Positions 51,255-61,116 are shown, counted from the stretch's first letter. The stretch is DNA of 64,000 nucleotides from Symbiodinium natans (GCA_905221605.1 CAJNDS010002782.1:198001-262000); one strand, 5' to 3'. The notes: generated by a model not told the origin, from the sequence alone. Translations and numbers: made by a program.

Positions 51255-51610
51255 CTGCAAAGTGCAACATCGCACCTGCCATCTGGAGGACACCCAGTAC
51301 TCCAAGAGCATTGCATTGCGTGCTCGGCCAATAGGCTCGAACACACTGGAGCTGCTTGATGCAGATGGCAACACGCTGAACTTCCGAGCCGACAGCTCCA
51401 TGGGAATCTCGTCTCAAAGTGCCGTAACGTTTTCGAAAAACAAAAGCTCAGAACGCTGTTTAACACACGACTGGCTTCTGCTCACGAGGCATTGCCTCTG
51501 ATAGCAGACATCACTGTGCAACCAATCATATCAAGGTCTCCTGCGGCTGTCAATGTTTCGTGCCTTGCTGCATTCGACCATCTTGGGCGTGCCTTGCCAA
51601 AGACAACTAG
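51255..51610 (+). CDS. Exon candidates of the extracellular gene (H and I)
   Basis: About 51260-51430 reads CHLEDTQYSKSIALRARPIG, SNTLELLDADGNTLNFRADS. About 51505-51607, after GATAGCAG, reads ITVQPIISRSPAAVNVSCLA, AFDHLGRALP. Both are beta-rich with a sequon (NVS). Phase was not verified. Confidence 0.38.
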
Positions 51611-51669
51611 GGCCTACTAGGGTAGCTCGGGCGCAAGTGTTCGGAAATCCTTGGGCTCCAGCACCTGCT

Positions 51670-51910
51670 ACGAAAGCCAAAGGTGAAATTCCCCCTCTTC
51701 GCCCAAATCATCGTCCTGTTGAGCGCGTATGGCGTCATATGCTCCTCAGCATCCGAATTCGCAGGAATGTGCTTGCATTTTGCCTAGGTGTATCTGGGTG
51801 CTCACGGTGTTCATGTTGTTCGCCGCATGCACCGTGTTCACGGTGTTCACTGTGTTCACCTCGAGGCGGCTTTCTCAATCCCGTCCCAGGAGAAGTCGGA
51901 GCCGCTGCTT
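51670..51910 (+). CDS. Tentative membrane segment region
   Basis: Two hydrophobic stretches occur in different plus frames: LFAQIIVLLSAYGVICSS (51690-51745) and CIWVLTVFMLFAACTVFTVF (51785-51845). One could be the membrane anchor of the upstream extracellular gene. Frames are unverified. Confidence 0.2.
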
Positions 51911-51956
51911 GGATTTTCCAGCGTTACGTCGTCTGAAGCTGGGAGGGGTTGCGGTG

Positions 51957-52066
51957 GGGAGAGACAGAGAGAGAGAGGGAGAGAGGGAGAGAGGGAGAGA
52001 GGGAGAGAGGGAGAGAGGGAGAGAGGGAGAGAGGGAGAGAGGGAGAGAGGGAGAGAGGGAGAGAGG
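51957..52066 (+). repeat. GAGAGG minisatellite
   Basis: (GAGAGGGA)n, about 13 units, ending two bases before the spliced-leader relic. Confidence 0.95.
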
Positions 52067-52067
52067 G

Positions 52068-52086
52068 GTAGCCATTTTGGCTCAAG
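52068..52086 (+). other. Relict dinoflagellate spliced-leader sequence
   Basis: GTAGCCATTTTGGCTCAAG matches the last 19 nt of the conserved 22-nt dinoflagellate spliced leader (known consensus from the literature). The first three leader bases are replaced by repeat-derived G. The next bases are TCGGGG, not a GT donor, so this is a leader already joined to an mRNA rather than an SL RNA gene. It marks the 5' end of a reverse-transcribed, reinserted message. Confidence 0.85.
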
Positions 52087-52424
52087 TCGGGGGGAGGAAC
52101 CCGCCCCCAAGCCCCGGCTTGAGTCAGCCGCGCCGCAGGCTCAAACCTCTTAACCTCTCGCCGGCCACCCTACCCGCTTTGTAAGGTTTTCGTTCAGGGG
52201 GACATTCCAGGAAAGGTGCCTTTGCTTCGAGGGATTTTCACCTTAAAAGCCGAGCGAAAGGAGCTGAGGGAGGCGCATCGCATACAGCACTAAATCTACT
52301 TTCCCAACATTCATGTTGCCCAGGCCTTTCAGTCTTTGCCAGGACCTTGCACTTGGCCACTGCCCTTGTACCACTGCATGCCTCACCCTTACCAGTCCTT
52401 CACAACACCCAACACTGAACCGCC

Positions 52425-53730
52425 ATGGATTCGCCGCGCACCACCGCCATGGGGGAGCATGACGAGGGGATCGACCCCATCGACCTGGCGCTGGACTACA
52501 TGGGGAAGGCCATCATCTGGGTGGCCACCCAGCTCACCCCCCAACAGGTGCAGGAAATTGCCGAGCGCATCAACTCCCCTACAAACCGCGGATGAGATCT
52601 CCCAATGGTTTCAAGCCACCCTCAACGTCATGAGACCCCTATCACCTCACCGCGAAGAACAAATGGAAGACGGGGAGACGCTTGACCTGGACAAGCCGGA
52701 CTGGGGGGTCACAAGCGAATCAGAAGCAGAAGCCACCAAAACCAAAGACAGGGGGGCAAGGCCATGTGAAAAACCATCGGCCAGCTCGCCCACCCGTGAC
52801 ATCGATGAAGACGCACACAAGGAGAAGGTGAAGCACGACGACCGGGAGAACCTGAACGAAGAAAGAAAAGGGCACGAAGGCGTGGAGAACATCGAGGGCT
52901 TGGGGGGCAACGATGTCGCTGGACGGACCAATCCAAGCATGAGAGAAAGGGAGACGTACAAGGCGGCAAAAGGGGAACAAAGACCGACATCGCCACCACA
53001 CCCCAGCCGAAAGCCATGGGAGAAGGGAGGACAAACTGCAAGACGACAAGAACACCCAAGAGCCAATGAAGAAGCAACCCACCCACCAATGGACGAAGAA
53101 TATGAAGAAGTACAAGTGGACCCGGGAGATGATGGACCCATAAGCCCTGCAGTACCACATCCACACCTCAAATCCTGGTGGAAACAGAGGAATATACAAC
53201 TACATCGGGGTGCCACAACTTCGACTACCACATCGCCGACTACCACTTCTCCTACACCTCCAACAGTGGGCGCCAAGACGAGAACATCGCACCAACCCTC
53301 AGCTATGCAACACATGCGACAACACCCAGCAGGAGCTCTTCCACCACCACATCGCACAACCAAGAAGCCGATGACAGTATATGGGAGTGCACCGTGTGAA
53401 ACACCATCGGGCACTCGGTGGGAGCAGAGACATGAGAGTGCGCCATGTGAAATACCGTCGGGCACTCGTCACTGGGAAAGCCATGGGGGGCAAGAAGAAG
53501 AAGGCAGCCACTGGGAACAAGAGGACCACGATGCACGCCCACCACTGCAGAGGAAGAGGAAAAGGGAGCACGACCGAGTTGGCTCGAATATGGGGGCTAC
53601 AATGGCAACAACAAACCCAACCAGCATGGCACCCTCTCCCACGACCTCGCCGACAAGATGGGAAGACCTCGCGAACCAGATTCGAAGGGTGGCGACGACG
53701 ACACCAAAGCACCCACCAAAGCGCAGATGA
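52425..53730 (+). pseudogene. Intronless retroposed mRNA copy, hydrophilic protein, one frame break
   Basis: The ATG at 52425 opens MDSPRTTAMGEHDEGIDPID, LALDYMGKAIIWVATQLTPQ, QVQEIAERINS and then hits a stop. The adjacent frame continues without interruption to 53730: QTADEISQWFQATLNVMRPL, then Glu/Lys/Arg-rich sequence, Pro/Thr-rich repeats and a C-terminal basic stretch (about 435 codons in all). The switch falls in a CCCC run at 52576-52579; dropping one C would join the frames. The absence of introns and the upstream leader relic (338 bases from the ATG) identify a retrocopy. It may be a pseudogene or a functional gene with an assembly error. The protein family was not recognised. A short duplicated phrase lies near 53400-53470 (CCATGTGAAA, GGGCACTCG). 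Confidence 0.68.
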
Positions 53731-54103
53731 ACACAGCCCTTCACCACGATATCACCTCCACTTCAACCACGGAACCTTCGCAGCCACGAGAAGCAACACA
53801 ACCTTCACCATCGACTACCTCCTTGCTTTCACTTCCACTTCAACTGAACCTTCGCAGCCGTGAGAAGCAAAATGAGGGTCATAACAGTTTCTTTAAGTAT
53901 AAGAAGGAACGATTCCAACCTGTCCTTCCTCCCCTCGTGGGTCCCGGGTGCTGGTAGGTGATTGTGGGGGTTCTTCGGTTGTTGGGGAGGGGGACATTGA
54001 ATAGGCACTCTTTCAACCCGCTTTTGTCCAAGCCATCCTGCTGGACCAGTATTCTAACTTCAAAATAGGCGCTCCGTTTTCCCTAGCCACTGCCGAAACC
54101 GTA
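53731..54103 (+). other. Probable 3' UTR of the retrocopy
   Basis: Contains two copies of a phrase around GGAACCTTCGCAGCC / TGAACCTTCGCAGCC (53777-53870), then non-coding sequence. No long poly-A tail is visible. Confidence 0.35.
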
Positions 54104-54440
54104 GTGGGGGGAATCTCACGTTTCACATTTCGTGATATCAAGTGCCACGGCTCCAATTCAGGGCGGTTTCACTCCACTCCACGATACATATCTGTAGACC
54201 CAGGTCCACCCAACAGAGGCATCTGGGAAAGCACGTTTTTGCTGGGCACTTCGTTCTGGGGGAACCGCGCTTCGTATACCGCAGTCTTGGTTGCTTATGT
54301 TTCCCATATCATGGCTGATCGAGTTCCACCCTGTTTTCGTACCCCCACTGCAACACACAGGGGGGGTCACATCATTTCACACCGACGAACGAACTCTGTC
54401 CTGCGTGCCCCTTGGGGCGGTTCTCCTTTCGGGGGGAACC
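54104..54440 (+). other. Open stretch of uncertain nature next to a GA minisatellite
   Basis: The frame reads GISRFTFRDIKCHGSNSGRF, STPRYISVDPGPPNRGIWES, TFLLGTSFWGNRASYTAVLV and stays open into the GA repeat. Its right edge (54370-54440: TTTCACACC, GCGTGCCCCTTGGGGCG) resembles 42615-42665. This suggests a dispersed repeat family rather than a unique gene. Confidence 0.3.
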
Positions 54441-54451
54441 TTACGCCTGGA

Positions 54452-54945
54452 AGGAAGGAAGGGAGAGAGGGAGAGAGGGAGAGAGGGAGAGAGGGAGAGA
54501 GGGAGAGAGGGAGAGAGGGAGAGAGGGAGAGAGGGAGAGAGGGAGGGGAGAACCTTACGCTGGAAGGAAGAAAAGGAAGGGAGAGAGGCGAGAGATGGGA
54601 GAGGAGGTGATGAGAGGGAGAGAGGTCGAGGAGAGGGCGAAGAGAGGGAGGAGGGAAGAGAGAGGATTGAGAGGGCGAGGGAGAGAAGGGAGAGAAGGGA
54701 GCGGAGGGAGAGAGGGACTGAGAGGGAAGAGAGGAGAGAGGGATGAGAGGGAGAGAGGGACCGGGAGAGGGATGCAGGGGAAGAGAGGGCATGAGAGAGG
54801 GAGAGAGGGAGAGAGGGAGAGAGGGAGAGAGGGAGAGAGGGAGAGAGACAGAGACAGAGTCGGGGCTGCCTCTTCGCTGGGTAGTAGAAGAAGAAGAAGA
54901 AGAAGAAGAAGAAGAAGAAGAAGAAGAAGAAGAAGAAGAAGAAGA
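54452..54945 (+). repeat. GAGAGG minisatellites and GAA tract
   Basis: (GAGAGGGA)n at 54461-54545 and 54789-54852, degenerate GA-rich DNA between, then about 20 GAA units at 54884-54945. CTTCGCTGGG-AGAAGAAG appears twice (54868 and 54970), as near 42186. Confidence 0.93.
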
Positions 54946-55374
54946 AAAGAGAGAGCCGGGGGGGGGGCCCTTCGCTGGGAAGAAGATGAAGAAGAAGAAG
55001 AAGCAGAAGAAGAGAGAGCGAGAGAGAGTTGAGTGCACCCGCTTCCTGCCCAGTTCTTGCTGCTTCCGCTCATTTTCGCCCTTGGCATCACCGTGATTTG
55101 GCGCTTTGTGCTGCGAACCTCTAGCTCGTGACTTGGAGGCGACGTGAGAGAATGGAGTCGTGCACTACCTTTGCGGTCTCGGTTTGAAGTTTGACCTGTG
55201 TTTGCATGGATCAACGGGAATGACCGAAGTCAGAAGCGAAAGCGGACAGAAGAGCCAGTTTAGGCAGAAGCTCTTTGTAAGGGTTAATGAGTGCACGCTC
55301 GTGCGTGCTAGCATATTTGAATGCATGTGTAATTATATGTGTGTGTACCCACATGCTTTTCCCATCTACGCAGC

Positions 55375-55500
55375 AAAGGTTAACAAGACGGCTCGAGCGC
55401 TTCTCTCAGGAGCTCAAGAAGCGGAACCCTCATCCCAAGGCCTGCAAAAAAGGTCCGGATCGTGCCATTGCCGTCGCTCGCCTGAAAAAAAAGGTTGTTG
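55375..55500 (+). CDS. Basic coiled-coil-like exon
   Basis: After a CTTTTCCCATCTACGCAG acceptor the frame reads QRLTRRLERFSQELKKRNPH, PKACKKGPDRAIAVARLKKK. The strong acceptor supports the start; the downstream border is uncertain. Confidence 0.42.
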
Positions 55501-55639
55501 AAGATGGTCTGGGGTGTAGGGCTTGCGAGATTGACATGTTTCAGGCCATACCAAGTATTGACGGACGTAGTCTTTCGAGCACACTCATCTCCACTGTCCA
55601 GAAAAGTCTTTTTCACTAAGCTCCTTCAAGAATCAGACG

Positions 55640-55777
55640 AAAGCAAGCTAGTGCTCCGGATGGGTTGATTCCAGAGTGGTCTTGTCGTTTCTTTGACATC
55701 GTGCTGTCATCAGGTGTGATGCAAGTGGCTAGCCCGGCTGAGAGTGCTTCTGAGACTTGTGCAGACCTGCGCAATCC
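55640..55777 (+). CDS. Exon, unknown protein
   Basis: The frame reads QASAPDGLIPEWSCRFFDIV, LSSGVMQVASPAESASETCA, DLRNP, ending at AATCCAG|GTGAGG, a consensus donor at 55780. Confidence 0.42.
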
Positions 55778-55949
55778 AGGTGAGGGATGTCGTTGCAGCT
55801 TGGCTCATTCATAATCGTTAGCAGTTAGCACGTTTTGATGTTCGAATGCGCAGCTGCAACTGCAAGAGGCCATAAGGCCCATAGAGTGATGAGGTACATG
55901 GGTGGCGTATGTTGAAGTAAGAAGCTTCATGCGCACATGGCTCTTGAGA

Positions 55950-56040
55950 GGAGCTATATGACAAGTTCGGTGCATTCATCAAGGACAGCTGCACGGTTGC
56001 AACAATCAGCAGATCTCGAAGCTTTCTAGGCCATCTGACT
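55950..56040 (+). CDS. Exon candidate
   Basis: After TTGAGAG the frame reads ELYDKFGAFIKDSCTVATIS, RSRSFLGHL. The minus-strand frame over the same bases (55818-56084) is considered a shadow. Confidence 0.35.
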
Positions 56041-56128
56041 TGTTGCGCATGTGTACACATCCTGCGCGTGGTTGAGAATGTCATAGCTTGTGTCGCCTCA
56101 CGATCCAGGGTCTAAAGAGTTTTTTTAG

Positions 56129-56345
56129 CCTGCCAGCGATTTCCGAGCTCGTGTCCATCGGACAACTTGTGGTACTCTCAGGAAACATGTACTACATCGA
56201 CCCCAACATCTTGAGACGGCTGACAAAGAACCACAAGCTCTCCTATGCAGAACTAGCAGCCTGACTGGCAAAGACTTTCTTAAAGCAGATCTTCAGGCGT
56301 TCTTACAAAGGGGGTTGCGGCTCCGACAAAGGCTGGTAAAGCCCT
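56129..56345 (+). CDS. Coding stretch, two adjacent frames
   Basis: After a strong acceptor (AGAGTTTTTTTAG) the frame reads LPAISELVSIGQLVVLSGNM, YYIDPNILRRLTKNHKLSYA, ELAA and a stop at 56262. From there the next frame reads LTGKDFLKADLQAFLQRGLR, LRQRLVKP. There is no room for an intron between them, so a one-base change or a wrong frame call is likely. Confidence 0.42.
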
Positions 56346-56399
56346 CTTGTTGCATCTCACAGAATCTCACCTACACGTACTCGCATGTCACGGAGCTAT

Positions 56400-57300
56400 G
56401 ACAACACTCAATAGTCCCCACCTCGATAACTGCAGAATCCGACGGACCGGCTGTCTCTAGGCCTTTATGTGCATCCAGCGTTCACCATGAAAACGAGAGC
56501 TCATGTGAGCTCGCATCAACTTTGCCAAGGTCGGCCCACAAAAGGTGCAATGGTTTGCCACTCTGCCGGGCAATTGAGTGCTCAAGGGTTTTGCCATCTG
56601 TCCTACAGGATTCAGTGAACAGTTTTCCACCCTTGCATTTGCTTCCGGACGCGAGGGTGCTGGTCTGAGACGAAAACAGGACGCACAACGCGCATGGCCA
56701 TGGCATTGCATTTAGAGTTTTTGGTGATTGGTGTGTATCAGGTGCCGAAGGCATCTGGAAAACGTTCACTCTTCACCCTAAACTCTTCGCCCGCCTCCAT
56801 TTTGCTCAGCCGGGTCGGGTTTGCTTGCCCGTGCGTGCCACATCTTACCATCCCTCAGCTTACCAAGAATGCCTGGCGGCTCCTCGAAAGCTGTCGCCTT
56901 CCAGCCTTGCCGGGGCTGTGTGTCTTGTGGGCTTAGGGATGTTGACTGTAGGGCTTAAGGAGCCTTACAAGCCCCTGTAGCCCGAAATCCTGCACTCTTT
57001 CAGAGGCAGCCTTTGGCCAGCGAAGGCTCGGTAGGCTTTCAATGCAGCCGTGTCATGTATGAACAAAACGCGCTGGGCACCAAACCGCCTGCCCTCAAGA
57101 AGGCTGGCATGTCCTTGTTTAGGATTCCTCACGTCAACGCCGCTGTCACAGCACTTTTCCGTTCGGCGCTTCGTGGCAGCTCCTGCTAGTGCGTTTGTAC
57201 ACATTCCACCAGTGCATGCTTGAAATTGTCTGATGTGTCGTCTGTCTGCACATATGCCCTTGCGACTTACGAAGTCTTGCGAAGTGCACACCTCCCTCTG
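56400..57300. other. No firmly supported gene
   Basis: Open frames on both strands (56457-56769 minus; 56694-56936 plus, reading LTIPQLTKNAWRLLESCRLP) lack splice support. Confidence 0.25.
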
Positions 57301-57317
57301 CGCTTCCTACTTTGTTC

Positions 57318-57357
<40 letters not shown>
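57318..57357 (+). repeat. GT dinucleotide microsatellite
   Basis: About 18 uninterrupted TG units. Confidence 0.96.
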
Positions 57358-57753
57358 TGTGCTGCTTGAGCATGCGCATATCACCGCGTTGAAGCGCTTT
57401 TGTAGTATCCTTGCATGTTTGCACTGCAGGTGAGCCACTGGTGGGGTACCCCATACTATGTGTACTGCAGGGCCTTACAGCGGCACGCAAAAGCGGTCTG
57501 TGATACGGCAGACGACGTGACATGGGGTGCCACGAGCTACTGGATATGTTGGGCACTCAGTCACTGACCTTTAGATTTAGAGAGCACGATGTTTGATCAT
57601 ACGCGGTGCTGCATGGGCGCACCCTCAAGCCGCACAGGCCCCACATTTGCTCACCTTAGGCACTTTCTCCAACAACCAGTACCAGATCAAAGAGGAGCCC
57701 TGAACAGGTCAGTGCCATGACTCAACGAGTGTCAGACACTCAGTCGCCTTCAG

Positions 57754-58178
57754 GAGCTTGGTAGCTCCCACAAGGAATCCTCGTTCTACCTAGCCCTTCA
57801 CAGTGGAATCTGCAGAGGCCGAGACACTCTGGGTGCAAAGCTAAAGATGAGTGGCTTTCGCGAGTGGGGTGGAACTGTATCATGCGACAGCTGTAGTTGC
57901 TGCACTGATCGAATTTCAGCTCAGAATCGTGCCATCGACTTCTGTCAGGCACTTGCATGATCCTAGACGAGATGGCGATGCCTTTGAAAAGGCCTAACTT
58001 GCACACCGATTGCCTCGGGCAGGGGTTAAGGATTTTAAAGTAGCTTACCTCCTTGAATTACCCTTTGCTATGGCGGCTACGGTGGCCCATGAACCACCAC
58101 TTAATTACAAAGAGAGAGCGGCTGCAGTACTCACATCTGCCAGTCGTTCTGGCTACCGCGCAATTCCTGATAAGCACT
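57754..58178 (+). CDS. Two phase-linked exons across a GC-AG intron, unknown protein
   Basis: Exon 57754-57948 starts after GTCGCCTTCAG and reads ELGSSHKESSFYLALHSGIC, RGRDTLGAKLKMSGFREWGG, TVSCDSCSCCTDRISAQNRA, IDFCQ, ending CAG|GCACTT in phase 0. Exon 58031-58178 starts after GTTAAG in phase 0 and reads DFKVAYLLELPFAMAATVAH, EPPLNYKERAAAVLTSASRS, GYRAIPDKH. The 82-bp intron has a GC donor. Without splicing, the first exon would hit a TGA at 57958. The stop at about 58179 may itself lie past a donor. No family was recognised. Confidence 0.55.
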
Positions 58179-58261
58179 AATCCGCAGCACGGCGTGGGAA
58201 GGAACAGTCAAGAAGCTTCAGTAATTCAGCGGCTTCAACAATTTGAGCTCTTGCACCTGCA

Positions 58262-58398
58262 GGTCATGGTGCCTTTTCGAGTTGCTACAGACCATCAGCC
58301 TGGAAGCAACCCAGGCCTTGGGGCGTTTCACGTTACCTGTAGAAGAGGGCCATGACTGCGCTGACTACGCTGGTCATACCGGAAGCGGCAGCATAAGC
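58262..58398 (+). CDS. Exon candidate, frame undecided
   Basis: After TGCACCTGCAG (58262) one frame reads LLQTISLEATQALGRFTLPV, EEGHDCADYAGHTGSGS to TGA 58396; another reads VMVPFRVATDHQPGSNPGLG. Plus strand, same block. Confidence 0.36.
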
Positions 58399-58452
58399 TG
58401 AACTCTGTAGCAGTAGCCGTCAGGCAGCACATGCCCTAGCCAAGCGTCTCCA

Positions 58453-58707
58453 GGTGGGTTTCAAGGGCTTGCTGTTCTGCACAGAGAACGGCGCAACCCA
58501 ACCGAATCCAGATTTGTTCAGCTGCCGTCGCAGTGTCTCCGGTCGGGGAGAGAATTCCCCGGCTCGAATGCGGGCGCTGGAGCCGAGGTCTTGAATTTCG
58601 GGGCATCAACCGTGGAGATGTCAATGCAAATTGGTGAGCGCTTGTCAACGCTCAGCCTGGAGGATGCAGAAGCAACCACGGAACAGGACGCTAGCATGAC
58701 CGTTTAA
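58453..58707 (+). CDS. Probable terminal exon(s), unknown protein
   Basis: After GCGTCTCCAG one frame reads VGFKGLLFCTENGATQPNPD, LFSCRR. A second frame, from about 58545, reads GSNAGAGAEVLNFGASTVEM, SMQIGERLSTLSLEDAEATT, EQDASMTV and ends at TAA 58705-58707. The acidic C-terminus looks genuine. The frame change falls beside GGGG at 58551-58554; an intron or a one-base gap would explain it. Confidence 0.42.
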   Translation, partial: GGFQGLAVLHRERRNPTESRFVQLPSQCLRSGREFPGSNAGAGAEVLNFGASTVEMSMQIGERLSTLSLEDAEATTEQDASMTV

Positions 58708-59022
58708 CGCTTGTATATGCTTGTGTAGCAGCTTAAAGTAGCTCTTAGCAGTCATTTTGCATGTCGATCCGTGTTTGGGCTTCGCGTCTCTGTCTGCAGC
58801 GTGAAGTGCCCGCCTCATTTGCTTAGGACAAGAACATGATTACGGGGCTTGTGCTGCAACTTGGGCAAGACACAGTGGCCACTTCTGCTAAAGAGTAGAA
58901 GGGGAAGCTCAATGCCTTTAAGTGTTTGGGATGGTGACAAAAGGTGCGAGAGTCTGAGGCCCGAGACCTGTCAGGTCTGAACTCGTTTGTACCCTGTCCT
59001 CCTTGGTGGCCCTTTCCCAAGC

Positions 59023-59157
59023 ATGGAAGCGACGCAGTCGGAAGCGACCGAGCCGGAGGCGATGCTGTGGGCTGCCGCGCAGCTGCACTCGCAAACTTCG
59101 GAGGACACCGTTCTTTGCAATACTAGGGTGCCGCGAGAGGACAAAATTGGCGACTGA
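59023..59157 (+). CDS. Start-exon candidate, acidic
   Basis: The ATG at 59023 gives MEATQSEATEPEAMLWAAAQ, LHSQTSEDTVLCNTRVPRED, KIGD then TGA. Typical soluble N-terminal composition; the ATG could be internal. Confidence 0.38.
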   Translation: MEATQSEATEPEAMLWAAAQLHSQTSEDTVLCNTRVPREDKIGD

Positions 59158-59369
59158 GCCCTACTGAGCCAACGTCACCGAGTCCACCCTCTATTCTGGG
59201 CAGAAAGTTCACAAAGAGATGCTCCTGGAGCCAAGGCTTCCGAATCAGCGGACATTCGACACACTTCTCTCAGAACGGGTGCAGAACCCTTCACGAATCT
59301 CCGAATAAAGCATGTTTGTGCATAAAAAGTTGGGTCAGTGCATTGATGGAACTCGCGCTAGCACAGCAG

Positions 59370-59520
59370 GATGGCGCAAGCGGATGGCCAGACCCCCGAA
59401 ACGATGTTCTCGTCTCGGGCCGACGAAAACGAAAGCTCCACCCTGTCACGTAGTCGAGCTAGAAGGGAAGAAGGACCATGAAAGAACATGTCCTTTGCTG
59501 GTGTCACAAAGACACGTACC
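59370..59520 (+). CDS. Exon candidate
   Basis: ATG at 59370: MAQADGQTPETMFSSRADEN, ESSTLSRSRARREEG. A little further, another frame reads KEHVLCWCHKDTYL at a GTAAAG donor-like site (59522). Borders are unsettled. Confidence 0.3.
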
Positions 59521-59543
59521 TGTAAAGGTCATAGGCGACAATT

Positions 59544-59800
59544 TTGTCTGGCAACACCAAAGTGCGCATGACCACACGGCTAACGAAGGCAACTGCGGGA
59601 CTGCTGGCGAGAGCGCGAAGCGACCAAACAAAACGGGAAGCTTTCCTAAGCCGAGACATCTCAGTGAGTGTGTCCGATCAGCCTGAAGGTATGCTTCAGA
59701 ACTGCTTTGCGAATGCGCCCCATCTGGCGCAGAACATCATGAGCAATCCCAACCGGATCCCACCCGAGACGAGCGACCAAGGGAGACGAGGGGGTCTGGG
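59544..59800 (+). CDS. Exon candidate, helical
   Basis: The frame reads MTTRLTKATAGLLARARSDQ, TKREAFLSRDISVSVSDQPE, GMLQNCFANAPHLAQNIMSN. The same frame continues to 60095, but from about 59800 it passes through CATGCC/CCTTGCCATCA repeats and is less natural. Confidence 0.36.
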
Positions 59801-59949
59801 TTGTTTTAAGGGTGAGCCATCACGCTGCGCCACCCCGCCTTGCCATCAATGCTGTCATGCCATCCTATCAAACCGTGCCACGATGCCTTGCCATCAGTTG
59901 GTCCAGGGCGACAACGGGAGACTCGAATGCCGAGCCAAAGCATGCCAGG

Positions 59950-60330
59950 CTCCTCCCAGCCATGGCCGGGTGTGCGCTGGGTGGCCTCCATGTGGCGTTT
60001 GGAGCCATGACCTTCAGTGTCGATTCCGCTGGCAGGACTCTTCGTACTGGAGTTGGCAACCTGTAACCAAATTCTCATCAAGACTCAGCCTTTGAGGATT
60101 TTGCGGGTTCTGCCCGAGCCCAGGGCGACGACTTGACAACTGCCTTCCGCCGGCCCCCCCCCCCCCCCACAGAGGCAACCGGCACGTGCTGCCAGAGCGC
60201 GCCGCATGAACTACGGGCGCAAGCCCATCCCGTATCCAACGGGCTCGTGATCACCACAGTGCTCATGCTGGGATCCTCCACTGTCATTCTGTCGCTGTGC
60301 ACTCTGTCGGTCCGCCATTCCGCAGGCCCT
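59950..60330 (+). CDS. Exon candidates, Gly/Ala-rich and hydrophobic
   Basis: About 59950-60063 reads AMAGCALGGLHVAFGAMTFS, VDSAGRTLRTGVGNL to a GTAACC donor-like site. About 60215-60325 reads NGLVITTVLMLGSSTVILSL, CTLSVRHSAG, possibly a membrane segment. Poly-C at 60158-60171 lies between them. Confidence 0.32.
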
Positions 60331-60394
60331 CAGGGGCGGCCTTGGACCACTCGGGGCGCAAGTCTTGCTCACGCATTTGCATTTCCACAGGTCC

Positions 60395-60508
60395 AAGAAA
60401 TTGCAGCCGGAGTCTGCCTGCACGAGGTTCCACGCCAACAAGAACAAGTTCTCGGAATCGAAAGGCACGCAGGAGGGGGAGGCTTGCAAGGAAAAACTTG
60501 CGACCTAG
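60395..60508 (+). CDS. Exon, charged
   Basis: After TTGCATTTCCACAG the frame reads SKKLQPESACTRFHANKNKF, SESKGTQEGEACKEKLAT then TAG at 60506. The strong acceptor and natural composition favour this frame over the longer overlapping one (60133-60549). Confidence 0.4.
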   Translation, partial: KKLQPESACTRFHANKNKFSESKGTQEGEACKEKLAT

Positions 60509-60619
60509 GAGCTGAGCTTGGCATTTTGCCATCCGCGATCGCCGTGTGAGATGTGTTGGCCTTGCCAAGCCATCGCCTCCTTGCATGCAAGTCCTGCCCC
60601 TCCTTGTCTGCGAGATGGC

Positions 60620-60735
60620 CTTCGCAACCAAACCCAGACGACAGCTTGTACAGTACAGGTTCTTCCCGTTCTTCCCCTCGTTTTGTCCACCCCGGCAACT
60701 TCTATGTGCGGAAAATCCCTCGCGAGCTGGGTTAG
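60620..60735 (+). CDS. Possible terminal exon
   Basis: The frame reads NPDDSLYSTGSSRSSPRFVH, PGNFYVRKIPRELG and TAG 60733-60735. Two other frames are open but more biased. Confidence 0.38.
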
Positions 60736-60912
60736 GCTGTCATGCATGACACCCGTCGTGTGATCTCGCGATTTGTGTGTGTAAAGCTTACGTGTAATGC
60801 AAGCACTGGGCTTCTTTTTTTTATCCTCCAAAAGGGCTTAAAAATATGTAGAACGTGACTCAGTCCCCAGTGTTTTCGTTGATGTGCCGCGTCTGCAGTT
60901 CTGCATTCAAGG

Positions 60913-61116
60913 CAGGAAATGGACAGCTTTGAGAAGATTGACAAGGTCCTGCGAGAGCATATCGGCGATGCCTTAGGCATCTGCCGTGATCGCGTCGACG
61001 GTGATTTTACCTCTCTGTTCAAGAAGCTCGGGACGTGGGACTACGAGGTCTCCGGTCGGAGGGCCCTAGGTTCTGTTAAGCAGACAAAGGAGGCGCCAGA
61101 CCACACCTCTATCTGA
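60913..61116 (+). CDS. Small exon or gene, helical
   Basis: An ATG at 60919 (or an exon from 60913 after AGGCAG) reads MDSFEKIDKVLREHIGDALG, ICRDRVDGDFTSLFKKLGTW, DYEVSGRRALG to TGA at 61114-61116. Clear amphipathic helix at the N-terminus. It may be a first exon. Confidence 0.48.
   Translation, partial: QEMDSFEKIDKVLREHIGDALGICRDRVDGDFTSLFKKLGTWDYEVSGRRALGSVKQTKEAPDHTSI

Noticed and set aside
52647-53465. 272-codon minus-strand frame opposite the retrocopy
   Set aside because: It is Ser/Cys/Leu-rich in the way expected of the antisense of an Asp/Glu/Lys-rich frame, and the leader relic fixes the sense strand as plus.
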